Source of the DNA: Cheiracanthium punctorium
Lineage: Eukaryota > Arthropoda > Arachnida > Araneae > Cheiracanthiidae
Direction: 5' to 3'
Length of the DNA: 64,000 nt
Assembly: GCA_038373885.1 (NCBI GenBank)
Contig: JAWZYV010013289.1
Span: forward strand, 124,001-188,000
The notes below the pieces were generated by a model. The model saw only the letters and a list, made by a program, of their open reading frames with translations. It was not told the origin of the DNA and did not search any database. Position 1 is the first letter of the stretch. Every line of letters begins with the position of its first letter. Positions 35,215 through 45,769 of this stretch are shown here, piece after piece. Position numbers and translations under genes: made by a program.

Positions 35215-36038
35215 GGCGACCAAACACGAGGTCGGCGGGAAGACGAAGATCTCTTCCTAATAGCATCTGGGAATGTATGAAGCCGGTAGACGGCACTCCT
35301 ATAGGCCATCAGGATCAGGGGGAGTTTCTAGTCCCAATCCTCTTGATTCCTAGAGACCAGGAGCGAGAGGTTGTTTAAAATTGTGCGACTGAAACTCTTC
35401 ACTATACCTTCAGATTGTGGGTGTAAAGGCGTAGTCTGGGTTTTGCCGATTCCCAGAAATTGACATAGTCCTTTAAAAACCGCAGAGGTAAAGTTCGTTC
35501 CTTGGTCGGAATGAAGATGCAGAGGGGTTCCACATCTGAAAATCCATTATTGCACCAATACCTCTGCTACGGTCCTAGCTTCTTGATCAGGAATAGGATA
35601 CGTTTCGGGCCATTTAGAGAAATAGTCAATGACAACTAGGATGTATTTGTTGCCATCCGAAGTTCGCGGAAGAGGCCCCAGGATGTCGAGGGCAATGCTC
35701 TCAAAAGGCGCTCCAACATTATAACGATGTAGTTTTCCACGGCTTCGTTTCTTCGGGCCTTTACGAGCGGCACAGGCGTCACAAGCTTGACACCACTTTT
35801 CCACATCGCCTCGAGCCCTAGCCCTGTAGAAGTGCTCGCGAACTTTCTGCAGGGTCTTCATTATGCCAAAATGGACCCCAGTTAATCCATTATGCAGCTG
35901 TTCTAGAACCTTCGGAATCCTCGAAAGAGGGAGTACTAACTGCCAGCGAAGCGTCTTGCCGTCTTCCGACTCCCATTTACGATACAGGACTCCATTTCTC
36001 AGGCGAAGCGAATCCCACAAAGCCCAGTATTGTTTCAC
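35215..36038 (-). pseudogene. Gypsy integrase, disrupted
   Basis: The minus frame from 36038 to 35547 carries the H2C2 zinc region ('HNGLTGVHFGIMKT..CQACDACAARK') and the first catalytic Asp ('SIALDILGPLP', 'VVIDYFSKWPE'). A stop ends it. Beyond, similarity resumes in another frame: 'HSDQGTNF' (second Asp) and 'HPQSEGIV', where the Glu is present and the usual N/G context is altered, followed by more stops near 35330. The rest of the C-terminal domain is missing. Confidence 0.8.
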
Positions 36039-37072
36039 TGCCGGACTACATGACGATATTTCTTGCCAACTGGGCTAATCGCTGGATTTTTCCATAAATT
36101 CCACAATAGGTTGATGTCGCTATCAGCTGACTGGTCCGCATGGATTTGTCCGTCACTCCAGTGATCTTGGGAACGGGATGTTTCAGATGCTAATTTTTCT
36201 CCGCCCTGGAACAATAGCGACAACACTCTATGCAGGGCCTTCATAGGCTTGTCAGGGTGAGGATACAAGATCGGCGCAGATGTTAAAGCCGTCTTCAATT
36301 CGTTGAATGCATCCTCACATTCCTCAGTCCAGTGGAATTTTTGTCCAGTCTTGTGAAGTGGTCTTGCGATTTGAGAAAAACCCTTGACGAATTTTCGATA
36401 GTAAGTAGACAGACCGAGAAAACTTCGTATATCACGGATATTCTCAGGACGACTCCAGTTCTTGACTGCGGACGTCTTTTCGGGATCGGTTCGGTCTCCG
36501 TGGGCGGATATTAGGTGCCGGAGGTTGCGTACTTCCCGACGAAACAAGTTGCACTTCGTTGAACTCAGTTTCAAGTTTGCCTCCCTTAATTTCTGCAGCA
36601 CCTTTAGGATGTTCTCTAGATGCTCTTTGCAAGTCTTTCCGACGATGATGATATCGTTCAAATAAACGAGACATGCTTCGTAGGAAAGTCCCCTCAACAC
36701 TGTCTCCATTAGACGCTCGAATGTAGCAGGTGCGTTCCAGAGTCCAAAAATCATAACTTTGAACTGCCACAATCCTTGTCCCGTGATGAACGCAGTCTTT
36801 TCACTGTCATCGGGATAAATTTCTACTTGCCAGTAGCCACTCTTGAGATCCAGACTGGAGAACCATTCATTTCCCGATACAGTGTCCAAAGTGTCGTCTA
36901 TCCTGGGAAGAGGGCAGCTGTCTTTCTTGGTAATGTCATTCAGACGTCTATAGTCAACGGAGAACCGGGTGGAACCATCCTTTTTCTGAACCAAAACAAT
37001 CGGCGAGGCCGAGGGACTAGTCGATGGCTCGATGACGTCATCACGCTGCATCTCCTCTAAAAGTCTGCTCAC
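36035..37072 (-). pseudogene. Gypsy reverse transcriptase, catalytic Asp changed
   Basis: The finger and palm motifs are clear: 'SASPIVLVQKKDG' and 'FSVDYRRLND' near the start, 'SLDLKSGYWQVEI' (first catalytic Asp), 'FGLWNAPATFERLM', then 'LVYLNDIIIV', where the usual Y-x-D-D has Asn for the first Asp. After 'FLGLSTYYRKFV' and 'FHWTEECEDAF' the frame reaches 'PILYPHPDKP' and then loses similarity, so the tether is present but RNase H has been deleted or scrambled. The frame opens before the first Met, with 345 codons in all. Confidence 0.85.
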
Positions 37073-37385
37073 CTCTTCTTGCTTAGCAAACGGCAGCCGC
37101 CTAGGATGTTCCTGGATGGGAGAATGGCTGTCTATTCTATGTTACGTTAACTTCGTACGACCAAAGTCACCCGAAGTACGAGAGAAGAGGTCTTCAAATT
37201 CTATAATTATTTTCTCAGCAGCGCTTCTCCGTTCTGCCGTTAACTCCACGTCTTATAATAATTCGTTCGTCAAACACTCAGATGATTTAGCTGTCGTTAG
37301 ATTGATGTTCTTATTTAGGTAATAGGAATGCATGTTGCCAACACTTCATTTTTCTTTAACACCTTCGACTTGTCCGTCACATTCA

Positions 37386-38018
37386 CTACTCTAACTGGAA
37401 TGTTAGGTCTCGAAAAGTCCACAAGTGTTGCACCCACAAGTACTCCTCCGACAGAATCACTATTGCTTGAATGTTTAAGTAATCCGAACCGGAATTTATT
37501 GCTTTTACTGTTCCAGAATTTATAGAATCAGTTCTTGGAGATAGAGTGACATCAGTCTGGGCTATTATTTGCTGAACAGGGAAAACAGCTTCATTTTTAA
37601 TGTCCAACACAGCTATTTCTTCTGAGTCTGAACGAAGCTCATTATTCTTAAAGTCTAAGTTAAATTTGTGTGATTTTAGAAAGTCCAGTCCGAGAATGAA
37701 AGAGTCCGTAATATTGGCGACATATACCACATGCTGGTATCTGGCATTTCCAAATGTGATTTCTACTCTTGCTTTTCCGCCCACTTCCATCTTTTTGCCT
37801 GTCACAGTCTGGAGGGTTAGCGAGGGCGGAGTCCAGATAATCTTCAAATTTAATTTCTTAGCCAGATCTGTCCTTATGATGGTTACATTAGCTCCAGTAT
37901 TAATGACCATGTGGCATGGGGAACGATTTACGTATCCGAGTACAAAAAGTCCATTACTGTCGCCATTCACTGATAAAATTTGTAATACTTTTAGGTGGGG
38001 CTTTTGAATATCTGGCAA
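37386..38018 (-). pseudogene. Retroviral-type aspartic protease segment
   Basis: The frame contains the active-site region 'MVINTGANVTII', where the expected catalytic Asp (D-T/S-G) is Asn. It also has the second conserved patch 'SFILGLDFLKSH' (the ILG-D/F signature). Spacing of about 80 residues between them fits retropepsins. With the catalytic Asp replaced, the enzyme should be dead. It is in a different frame from both gag and reverse transcriptase. Confidence 0.8.
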
Positions 38019-38044
38019 CCTCCGCCCCGCGAGATGGCCACCTC

Positions 38045-39219
38045 CTAGTTTCCCTCCTTTCCGTTCTGAGATTTCTGTTCCTGGTCATGGGACTTTCGAC
38101 CACAGTATTTTTGTGCGTGTCCCTCAGTTCCACACTTCCAGCATTTTACTGTCTTTGGGCTGTCTGTCGTTCTACCGCATCTTAATTTTAGTTCTAGAAG
38201 ATCTTCAATTTTCTTCATCCTGTTCTCCAAGCTCTCTCTGTCTGTATCAGAACGCTCTTGTACTGTTACTGCTCTAACAGCATGCCGATCCTTCCTTACG
38301 GCGCGTTGGCCTGCCTCTAGCTTCATTGCGAACACAAGAGCAGACTCCTCCAACATGAGTGCCTTTTGGGTGTCTGAATCCCGGACGGCTTCAGTAAAAT
38401 GACGCACGGCCATTTCTTTGCGGACATCATCAAGGTGGCCATATGGGCTAGATGACACATCCTATCTATATCCGAAGCCAACTCTTGAAGGGTCTCGCCA
38501 GATCTTTGCATCCTTGACTTTAGTTTTATTCTGCTCAAGGAGGTTCAACTAATGGAGAAGCCCATGTTCCCGGTTTTTGAAGCCAAAAACCACGCCCCCT
38601 AATCCCCCAAAGCATTGGATATCGTCATTGGAAAACATGTAAATTTATATATTTGAAATTGTACAATAAAAATCAAGTTGATGCGTGTAAACAGCCTTCC
38701 ATAACCGTAAAATGGATAAACAAATTGGTTAGTAATTCTTAAATTATTTTTGTTAACAATTTCCGGAACTCGTTTTTCAATGCATCTCTATGCGTTCTTC
38801 AATCTTTTGGGGGGATAAGGGGGCATGGCACAGGCTTCACTTTCCTAGCACTGCGTAGTGCAACATTGGCAACTGCATTAGTTAAACCTCCTTGATTCTA
38901 CTACACTCTTTCTGGCACTTCTCTCCAAATTTCAGCTCCAAGGCACTTGCAAGGGTGTCAAAATCTCCTATTTCATTGCTCCGATGGTTTGTAGTACATT
39001 TATTGCGTCTCCGCTAAGAGAAGCGGCCAGTTGGTTCGCTTTCTCTGAATCGTCCCAGCCATTTGCTTTGGCGACAATTGAAAATTGGGTCTTGTATGCT
39101 TCCCAGGGATTCTTTCCGTCATAAGGCGTTAATTTCACTGCTGGGCGGCGTGGCGACTGTCTGATGTTTTCCGGCAATTTTCCCAGTTTGGCGAGAGAGT
39201 CCAGTTTATCTTTGGACAT
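38045..39219 (-). pseudogene. gag: Gag of the decayed Gypsy element
   Basis: Starts at an ATG (39217-39219), with 'LTPYDGKNPWEAYKTQF' typical of Gypsy gag around residue 30 and 'KANQLAASLSGDA' after it. A frame slip near 38970, the inserted element 38536-38894 and another slip near 38455 break it. The last part ends with a CCHC knuckle ('CWKCGTEGHAQKYC', spacing 2-4-4) and a stop at 38045. Apart from those lesions the gag plan is complete. It would have bound the element's RNA in the particle. Confidence 0.8.
38536..38894. mobile_element. hAT-like element inserted in gag
   Basis: Ends CAAGGAGGTTCAACTAATG and (reverse-complemented) CAAGGAGGTTTAACTAATG are near-perfect TIRs of 19 bases. Flanks ATTCTGCT (38528-38535) and ATTCTACT (38895-38902) are an 8-bp duplication with one difference. 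The insert plus one duplication is 367 bp, and taking that out brings the gag segments on either side into one frame. Non-coding interior. Confidence 0.85.
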
Positions 39220-39239
39220 AATTCCCAATTATGTTAGCT

Positions 39240-40356
39240 TAAAACACACAAATGTTCAAGATGCATGATATTATTTCGAGAAATGCAAAGTTTTTCTTTT
39301 ATTCCTGAATTATTCTTTTTTAATAAAAACCTGCTGTTTGGTATATTACATTTTTCATGCCTGCTAATTCTTTTTAATAATATAAAAACGTTTTTCACAC
39401 ATGGGAAAAACTGATTATTAAAAATATAAATTCAAAACAACCTTTAAATATGTAAAAATTGAGTTCTAAGTAAATAGCTTGAAAGGTAAAAAAGAAAAGA
39501 AAAGGAAGATCTACGAAAATGGACAATGGAGTGCATTTATTTAAATATTCGCACCTCACACACACACGGATTCCCAAACATTTACCAATCGTTACCATGT
39601 CCATAGTCTTATTAAAAAAAAGAAAAAAATGTTGGACACGAATGTTAAAAAAAGCATAGTTGTTGAAAAAAAAACCCATTTATATTTTTTTCTAATGTTG
39701 TTTCTTTTTTTTGTCTTATTTCCTGCCAGCATGAATAATTATAAATTTTAGGAAATTTATTTCGCAAACGTGTGAATAGTTCGTAATCTATAATCTATAT
39801 AATTTACGTTGCATTTGATGATGAATGCTGTGAACTTATTTTAACGCACGCTGTCTTACAAGTTCATGAACAAAAGGTCTGAACTCTGAACTCTTCGCTT
39901 CTGAGAACGGGAACGCGAGGCAGTGTGACCTCCCCCCCCCCCCGGAAGGAACATAGAACTAGGATAGGGACGTAGAAGAGAAATGAGTATGGAGATTCCG
40001 ACCGCAACACGTACGGGAGGACGGGCGGAAGGAGGGACAGATTTCCTACTGGTGGGCGTTTTCCGTTTTCCAGATCTCCCTTCAGACAGCTGTCACGGTG
40101 TATCGATCATTTATCACTAAAGGACTAGAAAAGCGCTCTTCGCCGCAAAAAGTGCATGGGATTAGAGGGACGAAGAAAGAAATATACATGTATTTTAGAC
40201 ATTTGCGGTTTTATACTTTTTGGATCAAATTAATAGTAGTAGCATGATTATTATTATTTTTTTCTATAGTGATACACTGTGACACATTTCAGATCTTGAG
40301 ATAAGACTCAATTTCTTTCATAGATAGATCTTTGAGGAAAGGTAAAAATTTGGCTG

Positions 40357-40387
<31 letters not shown>

Positions 40388-41372
40388 GGAGCATTTCCCT
40401 ATGCGCGGGAAAAATCAAATTTAAAATGCATGTATACTTATAGTTAAATATACTTAAAATTGCAAATGAAGTGAAATATATATTTTACAGAATGAAGGAT
40501 TTCTTTTAAAAATAAGCACATATCTAGTATTTTTTTTTTTTTTTTGTTTCAAATTGTAATTTAAAAGATCATGATTACATATGTATAATAATACATACGA
40601 TTGTAAACATTTTAAACGTTTTTCTCGTCCAGGTTTAATATGAATCCATTTATATTAACTCCAGTTACAACTTGGAAAGTTTCATTAAAATAAGACACAT
40701 ACAGAGAAATTTGGTTGTTATAGACAGTTTATGAAAAATTATTTTTGAGTAAGCACGGTTTAAAGTTACCTTACTGTTTTTAGCATAAGTTTCAGTAACC
40801 TAAGTTTAATTTGTACTTTTTATCTTTTTTTAAAATAAGAACTCATTTATTTATAACTTAGTTTGTCAGGATTGTATTTGCAAGGCGCGCTAACTTGAGC
40901 AGATTAATATATCTTACAAATCTGCCTTTTTTTAACACAAGCCATAATTTTTAAAATTTTAATTTTGAAATATTCCACTTTCTTGTTTACGACGCTTTTT
41001 AATTTTAAAATTTTCATTAAATAAATTGCACATACTATATGATTGTAAAACTTATTTTATTTCATTACTAGCTGAAGTACCCGTCCTTGACGGCAAATTT
41101 CCAAAATTTCCAAATGCAAATTTCCAAAAAGTAAGAACTTTCGTCAGCATTGTAGGAGTACACAGAATGGATGTAGTATGTTGCCAAAGTAAAGAAAGCG
41201 AAATTATAATTTTTATGTATGTACATTCATAATCACTTTTAAATATTTTACTGTAAAAAATAATGTACAATTGTTTTTAAATGCAGGATCATTTTGCCCG
41301 TGGGTGCGCGTAAATTGATCTTTACATTCCTTTCCAAAATTCTGCCCCCCCCCCCTTATTCGGTTGGAGTTT
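39240..41372. other. No gene recognised
   Basis: AT-rich DNA with a long T run at about 40360-40383, another at 40530-40546, a CA patch near 39558-39567, and a GC-richer patch at 39890-40100 bearing a C run. Neither an LTR for the adjacent Gypsy element nor any exon is evident. Confidence 0.45.
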
Positions 41373-41881
41373 AAAATATTATTAAGGAGACTATTTCAAT
41401 ACGTGCACCCGCTCTATGTTGAGCATTACACGATTGATAGCCCTCCTAAAAGGACCCCAATAGCCCGCCGCATTGACAGCAAACCCTCTCGAGGAGTCTG
41501 AAAGAGGCCCTCATCAGGTTGCGCGGGGCTTGCCTAGCGGGTGGTAAACGGTAACCCTTGCCCGTCTCCCCACATTAGAGGAGGCAGTGCTGGCACCCAG
41601 ACCAGCGGGGCAGGACTAGCCCGGCCCACTGTCCACCCGTCATCACTACAACGACCGTCGCACCAATAGGAGAACTCAGGACACCAGAGAGCACGATACT
41701 CGTGCAGCATAGACACCAAAGGTTTCCTCTGTCCATTGACAGGACGGAGGTCACAACCACGGTCGGAGGGGCCCGCCCTCCGTTCAACGTGGTTCACCTG
41801 TTAGTTCTTTGCTCCATGCTCGTGCATGGCCTGCAAGAACCCTTTTGCGGGGTGGAATACCGCGAGAACCGCGGTTTTCCT

Positions 41882-42120
41882 GAAATACATGCACCACCAG
41901 TATTTCGAACTTTATGCACCACCAAAGGACTCAATAGTCCCTTCTTGAAATACATGCACCACCAGTATTTCTTTATAAGCACCTAGTACTTGATGCCGGC
42001 CTTTTGGCCGGGCATCTTCGGGAGATACATGCACCACCAGTATTCCCTAACAAATTCGAGAAGCAAACACATGCACCACCAGCATTTACTTTGTTAGATA
42101 CATGCACCGCCAAGTATCTA
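41882..42120 (-). repeat. Array of six hairpins sharing one loop sequence
   Basis: In the sense RNA six hairpins share the loop TGG(T/C)GGTGCAT. H6 42120-42095, stem TAGATAC/GTATCTA (loop one base longer). H5 42087-42065, AAATGC/GTGTTT with two G-U pairs. H4 42047-42020, GGGAATAC/GTATCTCCC with one bulged base. H3 41971-41947 and H1 41906-41882, GAAATAC/GTATTTC. H2 41927-41910, only CTTT/AAAG. Stem sequences vary but keep pairing, and H5 pairs only on the sense strand. A strong GC hairpin lies between H4 and H3 (42016-41992) and a small one between H3 and H2 (41940-41927). Confidence 0.85.
41992..42016 (-). other. Strong GC hairpin within the 3' UTR array
   Basis: GATGCCGGCC and GGCCGGGCATC flank a four-base loop; ten pairs form with one bulged base. 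It separates H4 from H3 in the shared-loop array and lacks the shared loop. It has no trailing U run, so it is not read as a terminator. Confidence 0.75.
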
Positions 42121-42178
42121 TCCCCCACCAGCTATCTCTGGTTTGGGGAAGCGCTCACTCTTTTCTCTAAGTTGCCCG

Positions 42179-45100
42179 TTAACTTAGTGAGTCTCCTAGC
42201 GCATCGAGGAAGCGGGACAGGGCCTCGCGCCCTTTTTCGCTCCGCACGTAGTTATTGAATGTCGAGGCATCCAATTTCGGGCAGAACCGATTTCTCAGTT
42301 CCTGTAGCCCAGGGCACTGGGCTACGATGTGCAGACTGTCGGCTGGACTTGTCAGGGGGCAGAAGTTGCAATTCCTTGTCTCCTTAACGGAGAACCGTCG
42401 AAAATAGGCCGGGAAGGGACCATGGTCCGTCACGACCCAGTTCACCTTCCTACTTTTCCAAGTTCTCTTTTCGCTCACCATTGGAAAGATCGTACGTGTA
42501 AAACGTCCGACTTCTGCTTCTTCCCACCTTTTCTGCCACAGTTTCCTGGCTTCAGTCCTCATGGAGTACTTCACGCTCCTTATCGAACTCTTCACTCTCT
42601 CGTCTACTGCTGGTTTCTGTGTTCCACTCTTCGCCAGAGCATCGGCTTCCTCGTTTCCCCAGGTTCCGACATGTGCCTTCACCCAGTGGAAGCGGATCCG
42701 CCTGTCTCCGATCTCGGAGTGGATAGCTGCGACCATTGCATTTCTGCAATTCAGCCTTGAGAGAGCTTGGAGCGAGGACTGGCTGTCCGTATAGACGTCC
42801 AGGGTTTCTGTGCTACGACAGAGTGGGTCCTGCAGACCTTTCAGGATCGCGACGAGTTCGGCCTGGAATACACTTCCGTTGTCCGACAACCTGTAGTGGC
42901 CGTCCGAGATTCTCTTCTGACCACTGTACAGGACGTATCCTGATCCCACTTTGCCATTGAGCCTGGACCCATCCGTGAAGAGCTCTAGTCCCTTCCTCCG
43001 TGGGCCCAGGGTATCCCAGCTGATGAACGGGCTCCTACTCGGGTGTGTCCCCCATCGCGGAAGTTCGCCCTCTACTTCGGAGGGTTCTATTCTCGTATCT
43101 CCGAACTGGATCGATTGACCCTGCTTTCGGAGTCTCGAGATGAGCGCTTCTTTCTCCACTTGTAGGTCTAGTGGTAGGAGGCCGGCAAGGACACAGAGCG
43201 CGGCACTGCTTGTTGTGCGGTAACACTTTGTTATCGCCAGCAGTATAATCCTCTGCACCTGCATTAGGTGCGTCCGCATTCGCTCTGTTCCTCCATCCCA
43301 CCAGGCTCCGCAGGCATAAAGAGCTACACGCTCCATTCCACGTTTATAGAGGTTCTTCAGCACAGTCCCGCTAAGTCCGTTGCCGGGCCTTGTTAGGCTG
43401 TGGAGTCTCACTACGTATCTCGCCAGCAGTTGCTTGAGATGTGCGACGTGTGCCATGGAATTCATCTTCTGATTAAGCACCACTCCCAGCACCTTCAGCT
43501 CTGACTGAAATTTTACTATACTACCCCCGAAACGGATTACCGGGGCAGTGCGGGGAGGCCGCACTCGCCCCATTCGACGCAGGGGTCGTACGTGAAGCCC
43601 GACCGTTTTGGCTGGGCTGAACTCCAATTTGTGGAGTTCGCTCCATTTCTGAAGGATAGCGAGGGCTTCAGTTGCCTTGCGGCTGCACTGATGCGCGTTG
43701 GGAGCATCAATTACCACAACGAAGTCGTCTGCATAAGCCTGCAGATAGACTCCAACAGGAAGCTTGAGCTTAAGAGCCGAGTTCGCTACGATGTTCCACA
43801 GCAGGGGTCCAGAGTTGGATCCCTGCGGACATCCTCTATTGTAGCTATGGACAACCTCCGTTCCTCCTGAACGGTAGACTACCTCCCTCATTGTTAGGAA
43901 ACTACTCACCATCCTGTACAGATTCTTCGGGCACCCTGTCTGACCCAACAGGTATAGTATGGAAGGCCACCATACATTATTGAAGGCACTTTTAACGTCT
44001 AAGGAAATCAGACATGTGTCGTTCCCCAGAGCTGCGTTGACCTCGACTGACTTATAAATGGCAGAGATGGCTTCCTCCGCACCCGTCCCCGGCGTGAACC
44101 CGTATTGGGTCTTCGCCAGGTGACCACCTGTATGGAGGTGGTGCTGGAGGCGTTCTACCACAAGCCTGTCTAGAATTTTGCTCCATGCCGACAGGAGACA
44201 AATCGGTCGATAGCTCGATGGGTCCGAACTGTCTTTTCCTTCCTTGTTAAAAAGAACCAAACTTGCCCTTTTCCATACTGGAGGGAATGTGCCTAATTCG
44301 AGGCACTTATTAAATATTTCCAAGAATAGTTCCTTGTTGGTCTCAATGGCCAACTGAACAATTTCTAGAGGTATTCCGTCCAGTCCCGGAGCTTTGCCCT
44401 TATTAAGGGCGCTCAGAGCTGCTGTGAGTTCCTTCATGGTGAACGGTGGATCGTCGTCTCCGAGATCCGGCTTCGACGCTCTTATTTCCCTCTGTTCCGG
44501 AGTGTCGTCTTCCGGCACATCCTGCGGGAAGTGGTGTTTGAGTAGCTTACCCACGGCTTCTGCGTGCGTGTTCGCGGTACCATCCCCTGTGATGGCACCT
44601 AGGAGCAAAGGAGAATTTCGTTTCCCCTTTATCCAACCGTAGTGGGCTCCGAAGGGTTGCCTAGGGTCGACGGCATCGAGATACTGTTTCCAGTAGTCCC
44701 ATTTTGCTCGTCTTACAGCTCTATTAAATTGAGCTTTTTCCTTCCTATAGGCCACCTCCAGGACCTTTCTACAGTCGGGGTCATCAGTGCAGCGTTGGAA
44801 CCTCCTCCTTTTCGCTGTCACCTTCCTCCGGTGGATCGCTAGCTCGAGCGTCCACCACGAATTCGCACGTCTGGGCCGGTGGACTTCGCTGCCATTGGGC
44901 CGGCTCCTCGGAGCACAACTCGCCCACATGGCCTCTGTCACCTTTTCCACGCAGTAGTCGACTCTGTTCTCTCGAACCCAGTCAACAGAATATTCAGAGA
45001 GCTTGCGGTCAAGCAGCTGTCTTACTTTGGGAATGTAGAGCTTATTAAGCCTTATTCTCTTTGACTGCTCTAACCTTTCTTCACCTATGTGAAGGGTTGT

Positions 45101-45769
45101 GACAATTCTGAGATGGTCTGTACCTGACTCGAGGTCGACCAATTCCCATTTCTCTACCTGGAGTCCACCCTGTAGGCGGGCTACTGACAGGTCTATCCAA
45201 CTGGAGCCTCGTACGCTCTGGAACGTCGGGTCCGATTCTGGATCATTTAGCAAGTTCAAGTCATTTGCCAGAAGGAACTCAAAGATGGTGTCACACCGGG
45301 TGTCCTCAGTGTTACATGGGTTACCCCATGCTGTATGTTTCGCATTGAAATCGCCCAGTAGGATCAGAGAAGGGTTAGCATTGACCAAAGCTTGCAGACA
45401 ATCCATCTGCTCGGTAACATCCTCGTTGGGAGACAGATAGCATGTTGCTACCGTTAATGAGCCACTGTCCGTGTCCAGACCTATTGCTACGATGTCCTTG
45501 GTTAGCAGCTTTACGATAAATTGCAATCTGGGGTTGCTTACGATTATCGCTGCTCGTCCATTTGGACTATGAACCACCGGACGTGAGTTGGGCATCCCGC
45601 CCACTCTTCCCCCGTCTTTCAGGAGGTAGGGTTCTTGGACACAGACTAGATCGTATTGATCTAGGTCTCCTTGAAGGATGGCAGAAGCCGCGAGACTTCT
45701 CCCGACATTCTGTTGCGCAATGGTGAGACTACCCATAGTTAGTCTTCTTTTTAAGCATCGACACTTCAT
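42179..45769 (-). CDS. ORF2: endonuclease, reverse transcriptase, RNase H
   Basis: This protein nicks target DNA and copies element RNA onto it. All 1196 codons are open. Residues 14-222 are an APE-type endonuclease ('QQNVGRSL', 'CVQEPYL', 'LLGDFNAKHTAWG', 'SGTDHLRI'). Residues ~495-765 are reverse transcriptase ('SYRPICLLS', 'LDVKSAFNNV', 'GCPQGSNSGPLLWN', catalytic 'YADD' at 679-682). Residues ~925-1050 are RNase H with D933, E971, D996 and a later Asp in 'EEADALAKSG'. A CX2CX9HX4C finger starts near residue 1134 ('CNFCPLTS..HIVAQC'). An ATG at codon 12 is an alternative start. All key catalytic residues are present, so the enzyme may be functional. Confidence 0.95.
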   Translation of the reverse strand: MKCRCLKRRLTMGSLTIAQQNVGRSLAASAILQGDLDQYDLVCVQEPYLLKDGGRVGGMPNSRPVVHSPNGRAAIIVSNPRLQFIVKLLTKDIVAIGLDTDSGSLTVATCYLSPNEDVTEQMDCLQALVNANPSLILLGDFNAKHTAWGNPCNTEDTRCDTIFEFLLANDLNLLNDPESDPTFQSVRGSSWIDLSVARLQGGLQVEKWELVDLESGTDHLRIVTTLHIGEERLEQSKRIRLNKLYIPKVRQLLDRKLSEYSVDWVRENRVDYCVEKVTEAMWASCAPRSRPNGSEVHRPRRANSWWTLELAIHRRKVTAKRRRFQRCTDDPDCRKVLEVAYRKEKAQFNRAVRRAKWDYWKQYLDAVDPRQPFGAHYGWIKGKRNSPLLLGAITGDGTANTHAEAVGKLLKHHFPQDVPEDDTPEQREIRASKPDLGDDDPPFTMKELTAALSALNKGKAPGLDGIPLEIVQLAIETNKELFLEIFNKCLELGTFPPVWKRASLVLFNKEGKDSSDPSSYRPICLLSAWSKILDRLVVERLQHHLHTGGHLAKTQYGFTPGTGAEEAISAIYKSVEVNAALGNDTCLISLDVKSAFNNVWWPSILYLLGQTGCPKNLYRMVSSFLTMREVVYRSGGTEVVHSYNRGCPQGSNSGPLLWNIVANSALKLKLPVGVYLQAYADDFVVVIDAPNAHQCSRKATEALAILQKWSELHKLEFSPAKTVGLHVRPLRRMGRVRPPRTAPVIRFGGSIVKFQSELKVLGVVLNQKMNSMAHVAHLKQLLARYVVRLHSLTRPGNGLSGTVLKNLYKRGMERVALYACGAWWDGGTERMRTHLMQVQRIILLAITKCYRTTSSAALCVLAGLLPLDLQVEKEALISRLRKQGQSIQFGDTRIEPSEVEGELPRWGTHPSRSPFISWDTLGPRRKGLELFTDGSRLNGKVGSGYVLYSGQKRISDGHYRLSDNGSVFQAELVAILKGLQDPLCRSTETLDVYTDSQSSLQALSRLNCRNAMVAAIHSEIGDRRIRFHWVKAHVGTWGNEEADALAKSGTQKPAVDERVKSSIRSVKYSMRTEARKLWQKRWEEAEVGRFTRTIFPMVSEKRTWKSRKVNWVVTDHGPFPAYFRRFSVKETRNCNFCPLTSPADSLHIVAQCPGLQELRNRFCPKLDASTFNNYVRSEKGREALSRFLDALGDSLS

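Larger units (their letters stand above)
35215..39219 (-). mobile_element. Decayed Gypsy LTR retrotransposon interior
   Basis: Gag, protease, reverse transcriptase and integrase segments follow each other from high to low coordinates in changing frames (at least five slips). LTRs were not found. RNase H is largely lost. Two catalytic positions are changed (see protease and reverse transcriptase entries), and a hAT-like element sits in gag. It is clearly inactive and older than the LTR element at 25-31 kb. Confidence 0.88.
41386..42178 (-). other. 3' UTR of the non-LTR element
   Basis: About 790 bases after the ORF2 stop. The stop-proximal third carries the shared-loop hairpin array (41882-42120). 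The rest is GC-rich with no conserved reading frame. For non-LTR elements the 3' UTR is where the reverse transcriptase recognises its template. Confidence 0.7.

Noticed and set aside
41882..42120. Repeated words spaced along 240 bp, considered as a CRISPR-like array
   Set aside because: The repeats are hairpin loops with variable stems and irregular spacing, inside the 3' UTR of a retrotransposon in an animal genome.
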